In this document: positions 1 to 8,562 of the stretch, one piece after another
How positions within the stretch are numbered: position 1 is the stretch's first letter
Layout: every line of letters starts with the position of its first letter
Source of the DNA: an uncultured Acetobacteraceae bacterium
GTDB taxonomy: Bacteria > Pseudomonadota > Alphaproteobacteria > Acetobacterales > Acetobacteraceae
Assembly: GCA_903918195.1 (NCBI GenBank)
Contig: CAIXDS010000215.1
Location: 1 to 43,043, forward strand
Length of the DNA: 43,043 nucleotides
Reading direction: 5' to 3'
Made by a program: the position numbers and the translations under genes
The notes under the pieces: generated by a model
Seen by the model: only the letters and a program-made list of their open reading frames with translations
The model's database searches: none
What the model was told of the DNA's origin: nothing

Positions 1-31
1 CCGCGGCGTCTCCTCACCCCCCTCTTCCCAA

Positions 32-105
32 AACCCTTCAAGTGATGGGGTCCAGGGGCCTCTCGGCCCTTGGCGGGTCCAGGGCAGAGCCCCTGGCCTT
101 CCTTA
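32..105. repeat. Half copy of a GC-rich palindromic element
   Basis: This stretch matches, almost base for base, the right half of the 124-bp element at 24014-24137 and the inverted copy at 30755-30878. It has the same GGGGTCCAGGGGCCTCTCGG core and the same GGTCCAGGGCAGAGCCC outer arm ending in TTCCTTA. The left terminal arm is missing and unrelated sequence precedes it, so it is a truncated copy. It lies just upstream of guaA. Confidence 0.8.
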
Positions 106-166
106 CCTTGCGCCCCGCCGCCGTCCGTGCTGCAAGGGCGCGCACCGTGATCGACAGGTGCCCAGC

Positions 167-1750
167 ATGATTCAGTCCAAGAAGCTTCCCGACCTGGAAG
201 TCACTGCCGACCGCGTGCTGATCCTGGATTTCGGCAGCCAGGTCACCCAGCTCATCGCCCGCCGTTTGCGTGAGTGCGGGGTCTATTGCGAGATCTGGCC
301 ATACAGCGCCGATCCGGTCCGCATCCGCGCCTTCAACCCGCGTGCCTTCATTCTGTCGGGCGGGCCGGCCAGCGTCACCGAAGGCGATTCACCGCGCGCC
401 CCGCAGGAGGTGTTCGATGCCGGGCTACCGGTGCTCGGCATCTGCTACGGCGAGCAGACCATGTGCGCCCAGCTCGGCGGCGAGGTGAAGGGCTCGGACC
501 ATCGTGAGTTCGGGCGTGCCTATCTCGACGTGAAGGAGCCCTGCGCCCTGTTCCGCGGCGTCTGGTCGCCCGGGGCGCGCGAGCAGGTGTGGATGAGCCA
601 CGGCGACCGTGTCACCCGCCTGCCGCCCGGCTTCCGCGTGGTCGCCACCAGCGAGGGCGCGCCCTTCGCCGCTATTGCCGACGACCATCGCCGTTTCTAT
701 GGCGTGCAGTTCCATCCCGAGGTGGTGCACACGCCGCACGGCGCCCAGTTGCTGCGCAACTTCACCCACGCCATCGCCGGCTGCACCGGCAGCTGGACGA
801 TGGCCGGGTTCCGCGACACCCAGATCGCCCGCATCCGCGAGGATGTTGGCGGCGGGCGGGTGATTTGCGGCCTGTCGGGCGGGGTCGATTCCTCGGTCGC
901 CGCGGTGCTGATCCACGAGGCGATCGGCGACCAGCTCACCTGCATCTTCGTCGATCACGGGCTGCTGCGCGCCGGCGAGGCCGAGGAGGTGGTGCACACC
1001 TTCCGCGACCGCTTCAACATCCGCCTGGTGCATCGCGATGCGTCGGCGCTGTTCCTCGGCGCGCTGGAAGGCGTCACCGACCCCGAGGTGAAGCGCAAGA
1101 CGATCGGCCGGCTGTTCATCGACGTGTTCGATGAGGAGGCGCACAAGCTGGGCGGCGCCGACTGGCTGGCGCAGGGCACGCTGTATCCGGACGTGATCGA
1201 GAGCGTCAGCTTCACCGGCGGGCCGAGCGTGACGATCAAGAGCCATCACAACGTCGGCGGCCTGCCCGAGCACATGCGCATGCGCCTGGTCGAGCCACTG
1301 CGCGAGCTGTTCAAGGACGAGGTGCGCGCGCTCGGCCGCGAGCTTGGCGTGCCCGAGACCATCGTCGGCCGCCACCCGTTCCCCGGGCCGGGGCTGGCCA
1401 TCCGCATTCCCGGTGCGATCACCCGGGAAAAGCTCGACCTGCTGCGCCGCGCGGATGCGGTGTTTCTCGAGGAAATCCGCAATGCCGGGCTGTACAACGC
1501 GATCTGGCAGGCGTTTGCCGTGCTGCTGCCGGTGCGCACGGTGGGGGTGATGGGGGACGGGCGCACCTACGACATGGCCTGCGCCCTGCGTGCGGTGACC
1601 AGCACGGACGGGATGACGGCGGATGTCTACCCGTTCGACATCGCCTTCCTCACCCGCGTCGCCAACCGGATCGTCAACGAGGTGCGCGGCATCAACCGCG
1701 TCACCTACGACATCACCAGCAAGCCGCCCGGCACAATTGAGTGGGAGTAG
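167..1750 (+). CDS. guaA: GMP synthase (glutamine-hydrolysing)
   Basis: GMP synthase converts XMP to GMP with ATP and glutamine in de novo purine synthesis in the cytosol. The N-terminal class I glutamine amidotransferase domain begins with [17 protein letters not shown], carries the nucleophile elbow LGICYGEQ and ends with the His-Glu pair in QFHPEVVHT. The ATP-pyrophosphatase domain follows with the P-loop-like [12 protein letters not shown], and the C-terminal dimerisation domain ends in the conserved [13 protein letters not shown]. The length of about 527 residues is normal. I chose ATG 167, which has AGGTG eight bases upstream; GTG 158 is in frame but would overlap that site. The next gene starts 12 bp downstream, so the two are probably cotranscribed. 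Confidence 0.97.
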   Translation: MIQSKKLPDLEVTADRVLILDFGSQVTQLIARRLRECGVYCEIWPYSADPVRIRAFNPRAFILSGGPASVTEGDSPRAPQEVFDAGLPVLGICYGEQTMCAQLGGEVKGSDHREFGRAYLDVKEPCALFRGVWSPGAREQVWMSHGDRVTRLPPGFRVVATSEGAPFAAIADDHRRFYGVQFHPEVVHTPHGAQLLRNFTHAIAGCTGSWTMAGFRDTQIARIREDVGGGRVICGLSGGVDSSVAAVLIHEAIGDQLTCIFVDHGLLRAGEAEEVVHTFRDRFNIRLVHRDASALFLGALEGVTDPEVKRKTIGRLFIDVFDEEAHKLGGADWLAQGTLYPDVIESVSFTGGPSVTIKSHHNVGGLPEHMRMRLVEPLRELFKDEVRALGRELGVPETIVGRHPFPGPGLAIRIPGAITREKLDLLRRADAVFLEEIRNAGLYNAIWQAFAVLLPVRTVGVMGDGRTYDMACALRAVTSTDGMTADVYPFDIAFLTRVANRIVNEVRGINRVTYDITSKPPGTIEWE

Positions 1751-1761
1751 AGGGCCGACTG

Positions 1762-2361
1762 ATGAACGAGCAGTCAGGCGCGGTTTGGGTTGGTGCTGAT
1801 CCGGGCGGGCTCCACAATTTCGGTCTGGCGATGCTTTCGATATCTCGCGAAGTCGTCCTGAAAATTTGCGTGTCCTGCGCTGACGAAGCGATGGAACTGA
1901 TCACCTCCCAACCGCTTGGTGTCGGTGTCGATGCACCGCTTTGGTGGTCGTCGGGCCGTTCAGCAGGACGGAAAGCGGACCAATGGATTCGCGACACCTA
2001 TCACATCCCGTCCGGAACCGTGCAGGAGCCCAACTCATTGCGGGGCGCGGCGCTGGTGCAGGGGATGATGTTCGTCAGTCGGCTGCGTGAGAAGTTCCCT
2101 GGGGTTCCCATCACGGAGGCTCATCCCAAAGCGGTTGCGCATGCGCTTGGTGGCTGGGATGGCGCGGCGATCGGAAAGCTGGGTCTGGTCGTGGCACCCG
2201 GAGAGACCGAGCACGAAAGAGACGCGATCATGGCGGCGATCGCGGCTCGCGAGGGACTTGAAGGGCGCTGGACGCAAGATCTTTCAGTGATGCGGCATAA
2301 GTGCGAACAGGATCCGAAGAACCATTGGCTTGGCCCAGTCAGTTATTTTTGGCCGGGATGA
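1762..2361 (+). CDS. DUF429-type protein (predicted RNase H-fold nuclease)
   Basis: A 199-residue protein that I place in the DUF429 family by its overall pattern. The N-terminus reads VWVGADPGGLHNFGLAML, the usual first strand with an early Asp. Then comes a GVGVDAPLWW strand, a conserved central block around QEPNSLRGAALVQG, an EAHPKAV segment and an acidic helix near the C-terminus. DUF429 proteins are predicted RNase H-like nucleases without an established substrate. Start ATG 1762 has AGAGGG seven bases upstream, directly after the guaA stop, suggesting translational coupling. It is slightly less GC-rich than guaA. The family call is moderately secure; the nuclease activity is only a family prediction. 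Confidence 0.65.
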   Translation: MNEQSGAVWVGADPGGLHNFGLAMLSISREVVLKICVSCADEAMELITSQPLGVGVDAPLWWSSGRSAGRKADQWIRDTYHIPSGTVQEPNSLRGAALVQGMMFVSRLREKFPGVPITEAHPKAVAHALGGWDGAAIGKLGLVVAPGETEHERDAIMAAIAAREGLEGRWTQDLSVMRHKCEQDPKNHWLGPVSYFWPG

Positions 2362-2427
2362 AATAGTCGTCTGCCCTGCGCACCATCAGCGGCAGGCGGC
2401 CCGCGACAATCGAGAAGTAGTCGTATC

Positions 2428-2462
2428 CGCCACCGGCGGTGCAGTGCGCACCGCCGGTGGCG
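2428..2462. terminator. 15-bp GC hairpin between convergent genes
   Basis: A perfect 15-bp inverted repeat (arms 2428-2442 and 2448-2462, five-base loop AGTGC) sits between the convergent ends of the DUF429 gene (2361) and the helical-protein gene (2472). No T-run follows on either strand, so it is better read as a bidirectional hairpin that may stop transcription or protect 3' ends than as a classical intrinsic terminator. Confidence 0.5.
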
Positions 2463-2471
2463 GGTCCGAAA

Positions 2472-3212
2472 TTACTGCCTGGCCCGGTCGATTGCCGCCT
2501 GCACGCCGGCATAGGCCTTGTCGAAGGCCCGGCGCGCATCGGCGAGACTGTCCTGCAGCGCCTTCCAGGCATCGTTGCCGGCCTGTTGAATTTTGGCCAG
2601 TCTGGCGTTCGCCGCATCGGCGTAGGATTGCAGGGCGGCGATCGCGGAGTCGATCGCGGGCCGTTGTTCGGCAACAACGGACTCCTCTTCCGCCTTCAAT
2701 GTGGCGATCGCCTGCTGCCAATAGACTTCCTCGGCCTTCTCGCGGGCCTGCAGCACGGCGGTGCGCAGAGCGATTTCCGCCTTGGCGGTGTTGAGATACT
2801 CCTCAAGCTGGCGCTCGAAGGCGGTCCACTGGGCATCCAGCGCGGCGCGCGTATCGGCAATCTGGGCGTCGGTCTTTTGTTTGCCATCCGCGACGAGGGC
2901 TTCGATATTGGTGCGGAAGGCGTCCCGGGTGGTCCGCAGCCTGGCCAGAACATCATCCGCCTGCTTGCGGGCATCGGTGGCCAGGGCACGGGTTGCCGCA
3001 TCCAGGGTGGTGATGGCGGCGTCGATTTCCGACAACCGGGCTTGCGCCCAGGCGATGGTCGGGTTGGCAACCGCCGGTTCAGACTTGGCCTGGGCGAGCA
3101 GGAATGCCGTGCCGGGCCGGGACGGCGGGAAGGCGCTCGGCGGCAGCGCAGACGCGATCTGGGGAAGAACGAGCAGGGCAACGCCTGCGGTCAGGACGAA
3201 CACACGCAACAC
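2472..3212 (-). CDS. Exported coiled-coil/helical protein (paralogue of 3302-3913)
   Basis: About 246 residues. It begins with a clear Sec signal peptide (LRVFVLTAGVALLVLPQ, cleavage probably after ASA), then about 200 residues rich in Ala, Gln, Glu, Lys and Arg, which should be almost entirely alpha-helical. It aligns along its length with the protein at 3302-3913: both have a W-A-x-x-x-L opening, a DDVLARLRTTRDAF or equivalent segment, a W-x-x-x-E middle helix and an AG-x-x-x-W-KA C-terminal motif. GTG 3212 is the start because AGGAGG lies five bases upstream and the signal peptide follows at once. The function is unknown; a periplasmic envelope-stress or scaffolding role is only a guess. 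A terminator separates it from its paralogue. Confidence 0.75.
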   Translation of the reverse strand: MLRVFVLTAGVALLVLPQIASALPPSAFPPSRPGTAFLLAQAKSEPAVANPTIAWAQARLSEIDAAITTLDAATRALATDARKQADDVLARLRTTRDAFRTNIEALVADGKQKTDAQIADTRAALDAQWTAFERQLEEYLNTAKAEIALRTAVLQAREKAEEVYWQQAIATLKAEEESVVAEQRPAIDSAIAALQSYADAANARLAKIQQAGNDAWKALQDSLADARRAFDKAYAGVQAAIDRARQ

Positions 3213-3230
3213 CGATACCTCCTGTAAGGC

Positions 3231-3271
3231 AAAAAAACATAAATGGGCGCCGGAACGAGGTTCCGGCGCCC
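3231..3271 (-). terminator. Intrinsic terminator after the 3302-3913 gene
   Basis: Read on the minus strand, a perfect 12-bp stem (arms 3260-3271 and 3245-3256, three-base loop) is followed by ATTTATG and seven T residues ending at 3231. This is a textbook Rho-independent terminator for the upstream helical-protein gene, and it means the exported paralogue has its own or read-through transcription. Confidence 0.85.
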
Positions 3272-3301
3272 ATCGAGCCACCGAAATTCGCGACGGCCGT
3301 T

Positions 3302-3913
3302 CTAGCGGATGTTGCTTACCGACTCATAGACCTTCTTCCATGTTCGTTCGAAGGCGGAGACGGTCTCGTCCAGGCCGGCCTTGATCGCCTTCCACGATTC
3401 CTCGCCCGCCGCGGAAACAGGCCCGAGTTTGCTCCCGGCTTTCTCGGTTTCGGCACTCAGGCGCTGCAAGGCGGCATTGGCTTCACTATGCGCGTAATCG
3501 ATCGCGCCCACGGCGCTTGTCCGAATGGCGTGCAGGGAGGATTGCCATGCCTGGCGCTGGGCTTCGGTCCGGGCCGCGATGGCGGCCTGCACCACGCTCG
3601 CGTTGTCGGTGGCGGCCTTGAGAAAGTCCTGGTACGCGGATTCGACCTTGGTCCATGCCGCTTCGCTGGCGGCGACGGTGGCGTCGGTCACCGCCTTGTT
3701 GGTGGCCGCCGCTTCGGTCCGGGCGGCCTCGACGCGCACCTTGAAGTCATCGCGCGCGGTGTGCAGCCGGGCGAGGGCCTGCTCGGCGTGGGTGCGCGCT
3801 TCGTTCTTCAGGGACCCGACCGACCCCTCGAGCGTGACCAGTGTGGCCTGGAGTGCGGTGAGCTGTTGCTTCGCCCATTCCAGGTAGTCGTGCGCACGGC
3901 TCGGTTCTGACAT
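3302..3913 (-). CDS. Cytosolic coiled-coil/helical protein (phasin-like length and composition)
   Basis: A 203-residue Ala/Glu/Lys/Arg-rich helical protein starting MSEPSRAHDYLEWAKQQL, with no signal peptide. Paired motifs (WAKQQLTALQATL, ALARLHTARDDF, AGEESWKAIKAGLDE) match the exported protein encoded next to it, so the two are tandem paralogues addressed to different compartments. Start ATG 3913 has GGAAAGG about eight bases upstream. Phasins and apolipoprotein-like amphipathic proteins have similar length and composition, but I see no diagnostic phasin motif, so I leave the function open. The gene is followed by a strong intrinsic terminator. Confidence 0.75.
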   Translation of the reverse strand: MSEPSRAHDYLEWAKQQLTALQATLVTLEGSVGSLKNEARTHAEQALARLHTARDDFKVRVEAARTEAAATNKAVTDATVAASEAAWTKVESAYQDFLKAATDNASVVQAAIAARTEAQRQAWQSSLHAIRTSAVGAIDYAHSEANAALQRLSAETEKAGSKLGPVSAAGEESWKAIKAGLDETVSAFERTWKKVYESVSNIR

Positions 3914-4303
3914 AGGCGCTGTCCTTTCCAGTGATGGCCGCTGCCCGATTTTCGCGGCTGCCCCATTTTCGCCGCTGCGATGACCGGGTCCCGGCCTCGA
4001 TTCCAGCCCGGCCGCACGGCCCCACCCGGCACGCAAGGCGCGCTTTGCCCCGTCCCCTGATCGAGCCGCGCGCGGCGGTCTGCATCGAACCGGCCCGACC
4101 CTAGAGCGTGCGATCACATGTTCCGAATCACATCATCGGTGGTGCCTGGAACCCCTAACAATCGGTTGAATTTCTGCATCGTGGCACGCGCAATCCGCGA
4201 GTCCCCCATATCCAAGGCCGCGGCATTTGCGGCATTATCACGCGGCCGTGAAGGGAGGGTTTGCCGACCTCCCGGATGGGCAAGCTTGGCATGGGAGAAC
4301 GAT
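3914..4303. other. Intergenic region between helical-protein gene and rubrerythrin gene
   Basis: About 390 bases with no gene I can support; the apparent reading frames are uninterrupted only because of high GC. It must hold divergent promoters for the two flanking genes. A TTGAAT at about 4164 followed 17 bases later by CGCAAT is a weak sigma70-like candidate for the rubrerythrin gene, and GGGAGG/CCTCCC at about 4254-4274 could form a small hairpin in its leader. Neither is convincing. Confidence 0.35.
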
Positions 4304-4723
4304 ATGGCGGCGTTAAAAGGCACCCGGACTGAAGAGAACCTCAGAGCCGCCTTCGCCGGTGAGAGCCAGGCCAACCGCCGATACCTGTACTTCGCCCAGA
4401 AGGCCGACGTGGAGGGCTACAACGACGTGGCCGCGGTGTTCCGCTCGACCGCGGAAGGCGAGACCGGGCATGCCTACGGGCATCTGGAATACCTGGAGGC
4501 GGTGGGCGATCCGGCCACCGGCAAGCCGATCGGCCGGACCGCCGACAACCTGGCGGCGGCGATTGCCGGCGAGACGTTTGAATCCGCCGACATGTATCCC
4601 GGCATGGCCCGCACCGCCCGGGAAGAGGGGTTCGACGAGATCGCCGAGTGGTTCGAGACGCTGGCCAAGGCCGAGCGCTCGCATGCCGGACGGTTCCAGC
4701 GCGCGCTCGACGAACTGGTCTAG
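4304..4723 (+). CDS. Rubrerythrin, short form without rubredoxin domain
   Basis: A 139-residue ferritin-like di-iron protein. The four-helix bundle ligands are visible as two similar halves: E20 in [10 protein letters not shown] and E53-x-x-H56 in GETGHAYGH, then E90/E93 in [11 protein letters not shown] and E124-x-x-H127 in [10 protein letters not shown]. Family members act as peroxidases in the cytosol. The usual C-terminal rubredoxin domain with two CxxC knuckles is absent, so it needs an external electron donor. ATG 4304 is preceded by GGGAGAAC. The DUF3501 gene follows 19 bp later, a pairing often seen in bacteria, and the two are likely one oxidative-stress transcript. Confidence 0.93.
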   Translation: MAALKGTRTEENLRAAFAGESQANRRYLYFAQKADVEGYNDVAAVFRSTAEGETGHAYGHLEYLEAVGDPATGKPIGRTADNLAAAIAGETFESADMYPGMARTAREEGFDEIAEWFETLAKAERSHAGRFQRALDELV

Positions 4724-4742
4724 GCGCGGCGTAGACGGTGCG

Positions 4743-5333
4743 ATGGCGAACCGGCCGGCCATCACCGCCGCCGACATCCTGCCCGCCGCGGAGTATGCCG
4801 CGCTGCGGAGCGGGTGGCGCCGGCGCATCGGGGCGGCGAAGCGGCTGCGCCGGCTGGAGGTCGGCCCGCACGTGACGTTCCATTTCGAGAACTGGCAGAC
4901 GCTATGGCTGCAGGTGCAGGAGATGCTGCACATCGAGCGCGGCGGGGCGGCGCAACTGCCCGACGAGCTGGCCGCCTACAACCCGCTGGTGCCGAACGGG
5001 CGCGAGCTGGTGGCGACCTTCATGATCGGGATCGACGACGCCGACCGCCGCCGGCGCGTGCTGGGCCGGCTGGGCGGCATCGAGGCGACGGCGTTCATCG
5101 AGGTGGCCGGCCACACCGTGCCCGGCGTGGCGGAGGCGGACCAGGACCGCAGCACCGCGGACGGCAAGGCGAGCGCGGTGCAGTTCGTGCATTTCCCGTT
5201 CGCCCCGGCGCAGATCGCCGCGTTCCGCGTGGCGGGCGCGCGGGTGGTGCTGGGGCTGTCACATCCGGAATACAGCCACATGGCGGTGCTGCCGGAGCCG
5301 GTGCGGGCGGCGCTGGCCGAGGATTTCGACTGA
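4743..5333 (+). CDS. DUF3501 family protein
   Basis: A 196-residue cytosolic protein matching the DUF3501 pattern: an early ITAADILPAAEYAALR segment, a basic block (RIGAAKRLRRLEVGPH), the conserved FENWQTLWLQVQEML, an ERGGAAQLPDELAAYNPL segment and ELVATFMIGID. The family has no assigned biochemistry but commonly sits beside rubrerythrin and a heterodisulfide-reductase-like iron-sulfur gene, hence a presumed role in peroxide or redox defence. Here it directly follows rubrerythrin and the iron-sulfur partner is missing. The gene ends 29 bp from the convergent caspase gene. Confidence 0.88.
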   Translation: MANRPAITAADILPAAEYAALRSGWRRRIGAAKRLRRLEVGPHVTFHFENWQTLWLQVQEMLHIERGGAAQLPDELAAYNPLVPNGRELVATFMIGIDDADRRRRVLGRLGGIEATAFIEVAGHTVPGVAEADQDRSTADGKASAVQFVHFPFAPAQIAAFRVAGARVVLGLSHPEYSHMAVLPEPVRAALAEDFD

Positions 5334-5362
5334 ACGGTCCGGCCGCACCGGCCTGCCTTTGC

Positions 5363-7963
5363 CTACTTCGCCACGGCGAACAGCGTGCCCTCGAAGCTGA
5401 CCTCCATATCGTCGGGTGTCTGCGCTCCCTCGGTGAGGGTGCGCACGCGGGTGGTGAGGTAATGGGCGAGCCCGGTGGTGCTGATCAGGCCGTTGCGGTT
5501 GATGTCGGCAGCGGGATCGTTGAACGCGTCGAGCAGCGCCATCGTGAAGGCGCCGTGCTGCCATTTCGCATCCTCGAGCGAAACCTGCCTGCCGCTTGAG
5601 GAGGTGAGTACCGTCACGTTCGCCTGGGCGAGTTCGGCGCGCAGCTTCGTCGAATCCATGGCCAGCGTCGCCCCGGAATGGCAGGCATCGAGCAGCACCA
5701 GGACGCGGCCGTGTTGAGCCAGATCGTGCAACTCGTTATTGAACTCGTCAATCGACAGCGCGGTTGCCTTGATGCTTGCGGGAGTCCGCGCGTCGACGTC
5801 GGCGGGAAGCAAATAGAATCTGCCGTCGAACATCGCCCCGTGGCCGGAGAAATGCACGACCGCAAGATCGTTGTCTCCACGGTTGGCCATCTCGTTCTTG
5901 ATCGTCTCCAGCGCCTGGATGATGCCGGACCTGTTGGCGTCTCCGTTCTGCAGCACTTGCACCTTTACGTCGGCGTAGAGGCTTCCCTGTGTATTGACGA
6001 GCGCGCTCGCCAGATCATGCGCGTCCCGGTCGGCGTAATTCAGCCGGAGGTTGTTGGCGTATTGCTCGTTGTAGGCGCTGATGCCGATGGTCAGCAGATG
6101 AAGCTGGGCACCAGGCGGCAGGTGGCTGTTGGTGCGGACCATGACCTCGTGATTGTGCTCGGCGAGCACGGCCAGCCCGAGCGCCCGCGGCGTCTCCATC
6201 TCCTGCAGCACGAGCGGCAGCATGGCGGGCCGGTACGAGCCCGGGATGTCCTCGACAGGAACGCTGTCGGCCGGTGCGTCCCAGCCGCGATTGACGTGCC
6301 AGCGCAGGATGCCCTGCGCGCCCGCGGTGGCCGCGTAGAAGCCCTCCGGCGTCCAGGCGACCCAGTTGGTCCGGTCCGGCAGCGGCATAAAGGCCAGCAA
6401 TTCCACCCCGTCGGTCATCCGGTGCCACCGGATCGTGCCGTCGCCATAGGCTGCCACCACCAGTCTTCCGTCGCCGGTGATGTTGACCGCCCAGACGGGA
6501 CCCGGGACCGGGCGCGTCCAGAGCGGTGTCCCGTGGGCATCGAAGGCGCGCAAGGACCATTCGGTTCCCAGCACAAAGCGGTCGCCGGAAGGATGGATCG
6601 CGAGGCTACGGGACTTCTCGTAGGGCTGCAGCCGTAGCTGGCGGCCGTCGAATGTCGGGGCGGTGTCGTCCTCCCAGCGATCGATCGGCAAGCCGCCCCG
6701 GCGCGGGATGGCAGTTCCGTCGCCGACAGCCGGTCCGAGCGTGAGGGTGCGCGTTGCCAGATCGAATCGCGCTGGGACCTTGCCACCATACAGGAAGCCG
6801 AAGTCGACCCGCGCACCGTCGGTCGAGACGGACAACGTACGGAGTTGGTCGCGGAAGTCTACCTTGGGCGGTCCATGCACCCACCACGTGCTGCCGTCCG
6901 GACGCAGCCGGGCGAGCCAGGGGTCGGCAGAGGCGACCAGCAGATCGCCCTCGGGCAGTGGCACGAGGCTTATCACCGTGTTCTGCCCAGCCTCTAATTC
7001 GCGCCGCTCCCCAGCCCCCGCATCGCGCCAGGCGAGGACCGGAGTGTTGTGGGTCGGGTGGAAGCGCCCCCCTGCAAACAGGATCCGGCCATCGCTTGAC
7101 CAGGCAACGCTGGCTAGGTTGCCGCCAGCGATGCCGGATACGTCGGGGGACGGCAAGATGGTGAGCGTGCGTCCGTCCAGGAGAGTCATTAAAGTTACGT
7201 CTAGATAGCCGATTGCGAGGTGAGCGCCGTCGCCGGGGCTGAAGGCGATGCCGTACGGCTGCCGTCCACCCGGTGCTGCGATCGACACTGCGGGGCGGAT
7301 ATTGCCCCGGAGATCGCCGGCGTAGAGCCGGACCATACCGTCATCGGATGTCGTTGCCAGACGTCCATCGGGCGCGAGGGTCGCACCTCCGCTCAGGCCG
7401 CGATATTCCGCGTCGCGGGCGATCTCCGCCCAGCCCTGCTCCCTTGCGTAAACCCGCAGCCCGCCGGAGCTGAGCGTTGCGGCAAGACGCCTGCCGTCCG
7501 GCGAGAAGGCGAGGTGGATAACGTTGCCCGGCAGGCCGTCGATTCGCCGGAGCAGCGCGACGCTGGCGATGTCGAACACATAGATCTGCTCCTGCGGGTC
7601 AGCTTCGGTCGCTCGGGTCCAACCCCCGGCGGCGATCAGTGCAGCGTCCGGGCTCATCGCCACCGCATAGACCTTGCCGACATCCCCCGGTCCTGCCGGC
7701 AAGCGGATCGTCCGCAGCAGCGCGCCGTTGGCCAGCGACCAGACCCGGATCGTCTTGTCCTGCGAGCCGGTGACCGCCCAATTGCCCGCTTCATCGGCGG
7801 AGGCACGCGTGATTATCGCTGTGTGCATGCCCGGGTCGATGGCCAGCACCGGCCGGTCATACAGGCCGGACGTCGGCGCCGCTTGCTGCTCCTCCGCCGG
7901 CGCCGCCCCGGCGGCCAGCAACAGGCTCAGGACGGCGGCAATACCGAAGCGAAGGCGGGCCAT
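5363..7963 (-). CDS. Secreted WD40-repeat caspase-family (C14) peptidase
   Basis: 866 residues. A Sec signal peptide (RFGIAAVLSLLLAAG, cleavage near residue 23) leads into roughly 500 residues of WD40-type beta-propeller repeats, e.g. AVTGSQDKTIRVWSL and VYAVAMSPDAALIAAGG. The C-terminal caspase fold has both catalytic residues: His708 in HFSGHGAMF and Cys761 in LLDACHSGATL. An EF-hand-like DINRNGLIS segment follows. Family members cleave after basic or acidic residues, and WD40-caspase fusions are known in cyanobacteria and proteobacteria, but no substrate can be inferred here. ATG 7963 has GGAGG seven bases upstream and lies inside the preceding gene (37-bp overlap), so translation of the two is probably coupled. 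The caspase should act in the periplasm or outside the cell. Confidence 0.93.
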   Translation of the reverse strand: MARLRFGIAAVLSLLLAAGAAPAEEQQAAPTSGLYDRPVLAIDPGMHTAIITRASADEAGNWAVTGSQDKTIRVWSLANGALLRTIRLPAGPGDVGKVYAVAMSPDAALIAAGGWTRATEADPQEQIYVFDIASVALLRRIDGLPGNVIHLAFSPDGRRLAATLSSGGLRVYAREQGWAEIARDAEYRGLSGGATLAPDGRLATTSDDGMVRLYAGDLRGNIRPAVSIAAPGGRQPYGIAFSPGDGAHLAIGYLDVTLMTLLDGRTLTILPSPDVSGIAGGNLASVAWSSDGRILFAGGRFHPTHNTPVLAWRDAGAGERRELEAGQNTVISLVPLPEGDLLVASADPWLARLRPDGSTWWVHGPPKVDFRDQLRTLSVSTDGARVDFGFLYGGKVPARFDLATRTLTLGPAVGDGTAIPRRGGLPIDRWEDDTAPTFDGRQLRLQPYEKSRSLAIHPSGDRFVLGTEWSLRAFDAHGTPLWTRPVPGPVWAVNITGDGRLVVAAYGDGTIRWHRMTDGVELLAFMPLPDRTNWVAWTPEGFYAATAGAQGILRWHVNRGWDAPADSVPVEDIPGSYRPAMLPLVLQEMETPRALGLAVLAEHNHEVMVRTNSHLPPGAQLHLLTIGISAYNEQYANNLRLNYADRDAHDLASALVNTQGSLYADVKVQVLQNGDANRSGIIQALETIKNEMANRGDNDLAVVHFSGHGAMFDGRFYLLPADVDARTPASIKATALSIDEFNNELHDLAQHGRVLVLLDACHSGATLAMDSTKLRAELAQANVTVLTSSSGRQVSLEDAKWQHGAFTMALLDAFNDPAADINRNGLISTTGLAHYLTTRVRTLTEGAQTPDDMEVSFEGTLFAVAK

Positions 7964-8472
7964 TTTGTCGCCTCCAACTGGGTTTGGATCGTCTTGCGGG
8001 TGAGCAGGTCTTCGCCCCGAGCGTCCTTGTAAATCTCCACCGCGGCCTTGATGAGCGGCTCAAGGGCGCCTTCCACAATGTCCGCGATCACGCCTTTCTC
8101 GCCGCCCGTTTTAACAACGAGGTCCTTGGCACTCTTGCAAAATGCCTCGCGCTTGACAAAACCCCGCGCCAGCCGCGCCTGCAGGTCCGGAAGACTCGCC
8201 GGTTGTTCCTTCTGGGCCAGCGCCACAATCAGCCCGGAAATAACCGCGTCATACTCGGCCTTCGCATCGCCATAAGTGAGCGACAGGCGATCGATCGCGG
8301 CGGCGTCGTCAGGCTTGATATGTTGCTTGAGCACCCCGAGACAGGTCTCGGCCTGCGTCCGCTCCCGCGCGAGCCGCGCGACCGCTTCCTGCCAGTTGAT
8401 GTCCTGCGCCCGCACAGGCGTTGCGGCGATAGCCAGGGCGAACAGCAACAGCCACCACCGAGCCTGAACCAT
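7927..8472 (-). CDS. Small exported helical protein coupled to the caspase gene
   Basis: 181 residues. The signal peptide is clear (VQARWWLLLFALAIAATPVRA, cleavage before QDINW). The mature protein is largely helical, with two well-separated cysteines (ETCLGVLKQ and REAFCKSAK) that could form a disulfide in the periplasm. I do not recognise a family. The last 37 bp overlap the start of the caspase gene in a different frame, an arrangement that usually ties the synthesis of two partners. Possible roles are regulator, inhibitor or substrate of the caspase; none is shown by sequence. ATG 8472 is preferred over an upstream in-frame ATG at 8535 because it begins the signal peptide directly. Confidence 0.8.
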   Translation of the reverse strand: MVQARWWLLLFALAIAATPVRAQDINWQEAVARLARERTQAETCLGVLKQHIKPDDAAAIDRLSLTYGDAKAEYDAVISGLIVALAQKEQPASLPDLQARLARGFVKREAFCKSAKDLVVKTGGEKGVIADIVEGALEPLIKAAVEIYKDARGEDLLTRKTIQTQLEATKWPAFASVLPPS

Positions 8473-8562
8473 CCGTCCGCCCCTGCCGTGTCCAACGAAA
8501 TCACTATGATAGGATATGTGAGTCCGCTGGTTCACAAACGGGTGAGTGGGTGCGGCCCGGCT

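Noticed and set aside
425..1375. Long minus-strand frame opposite guaA
   Set aside because: It is a shadow of the GC-rich guaA codons, has no recognisable protein motifs, and the plus-strand gene is certain.
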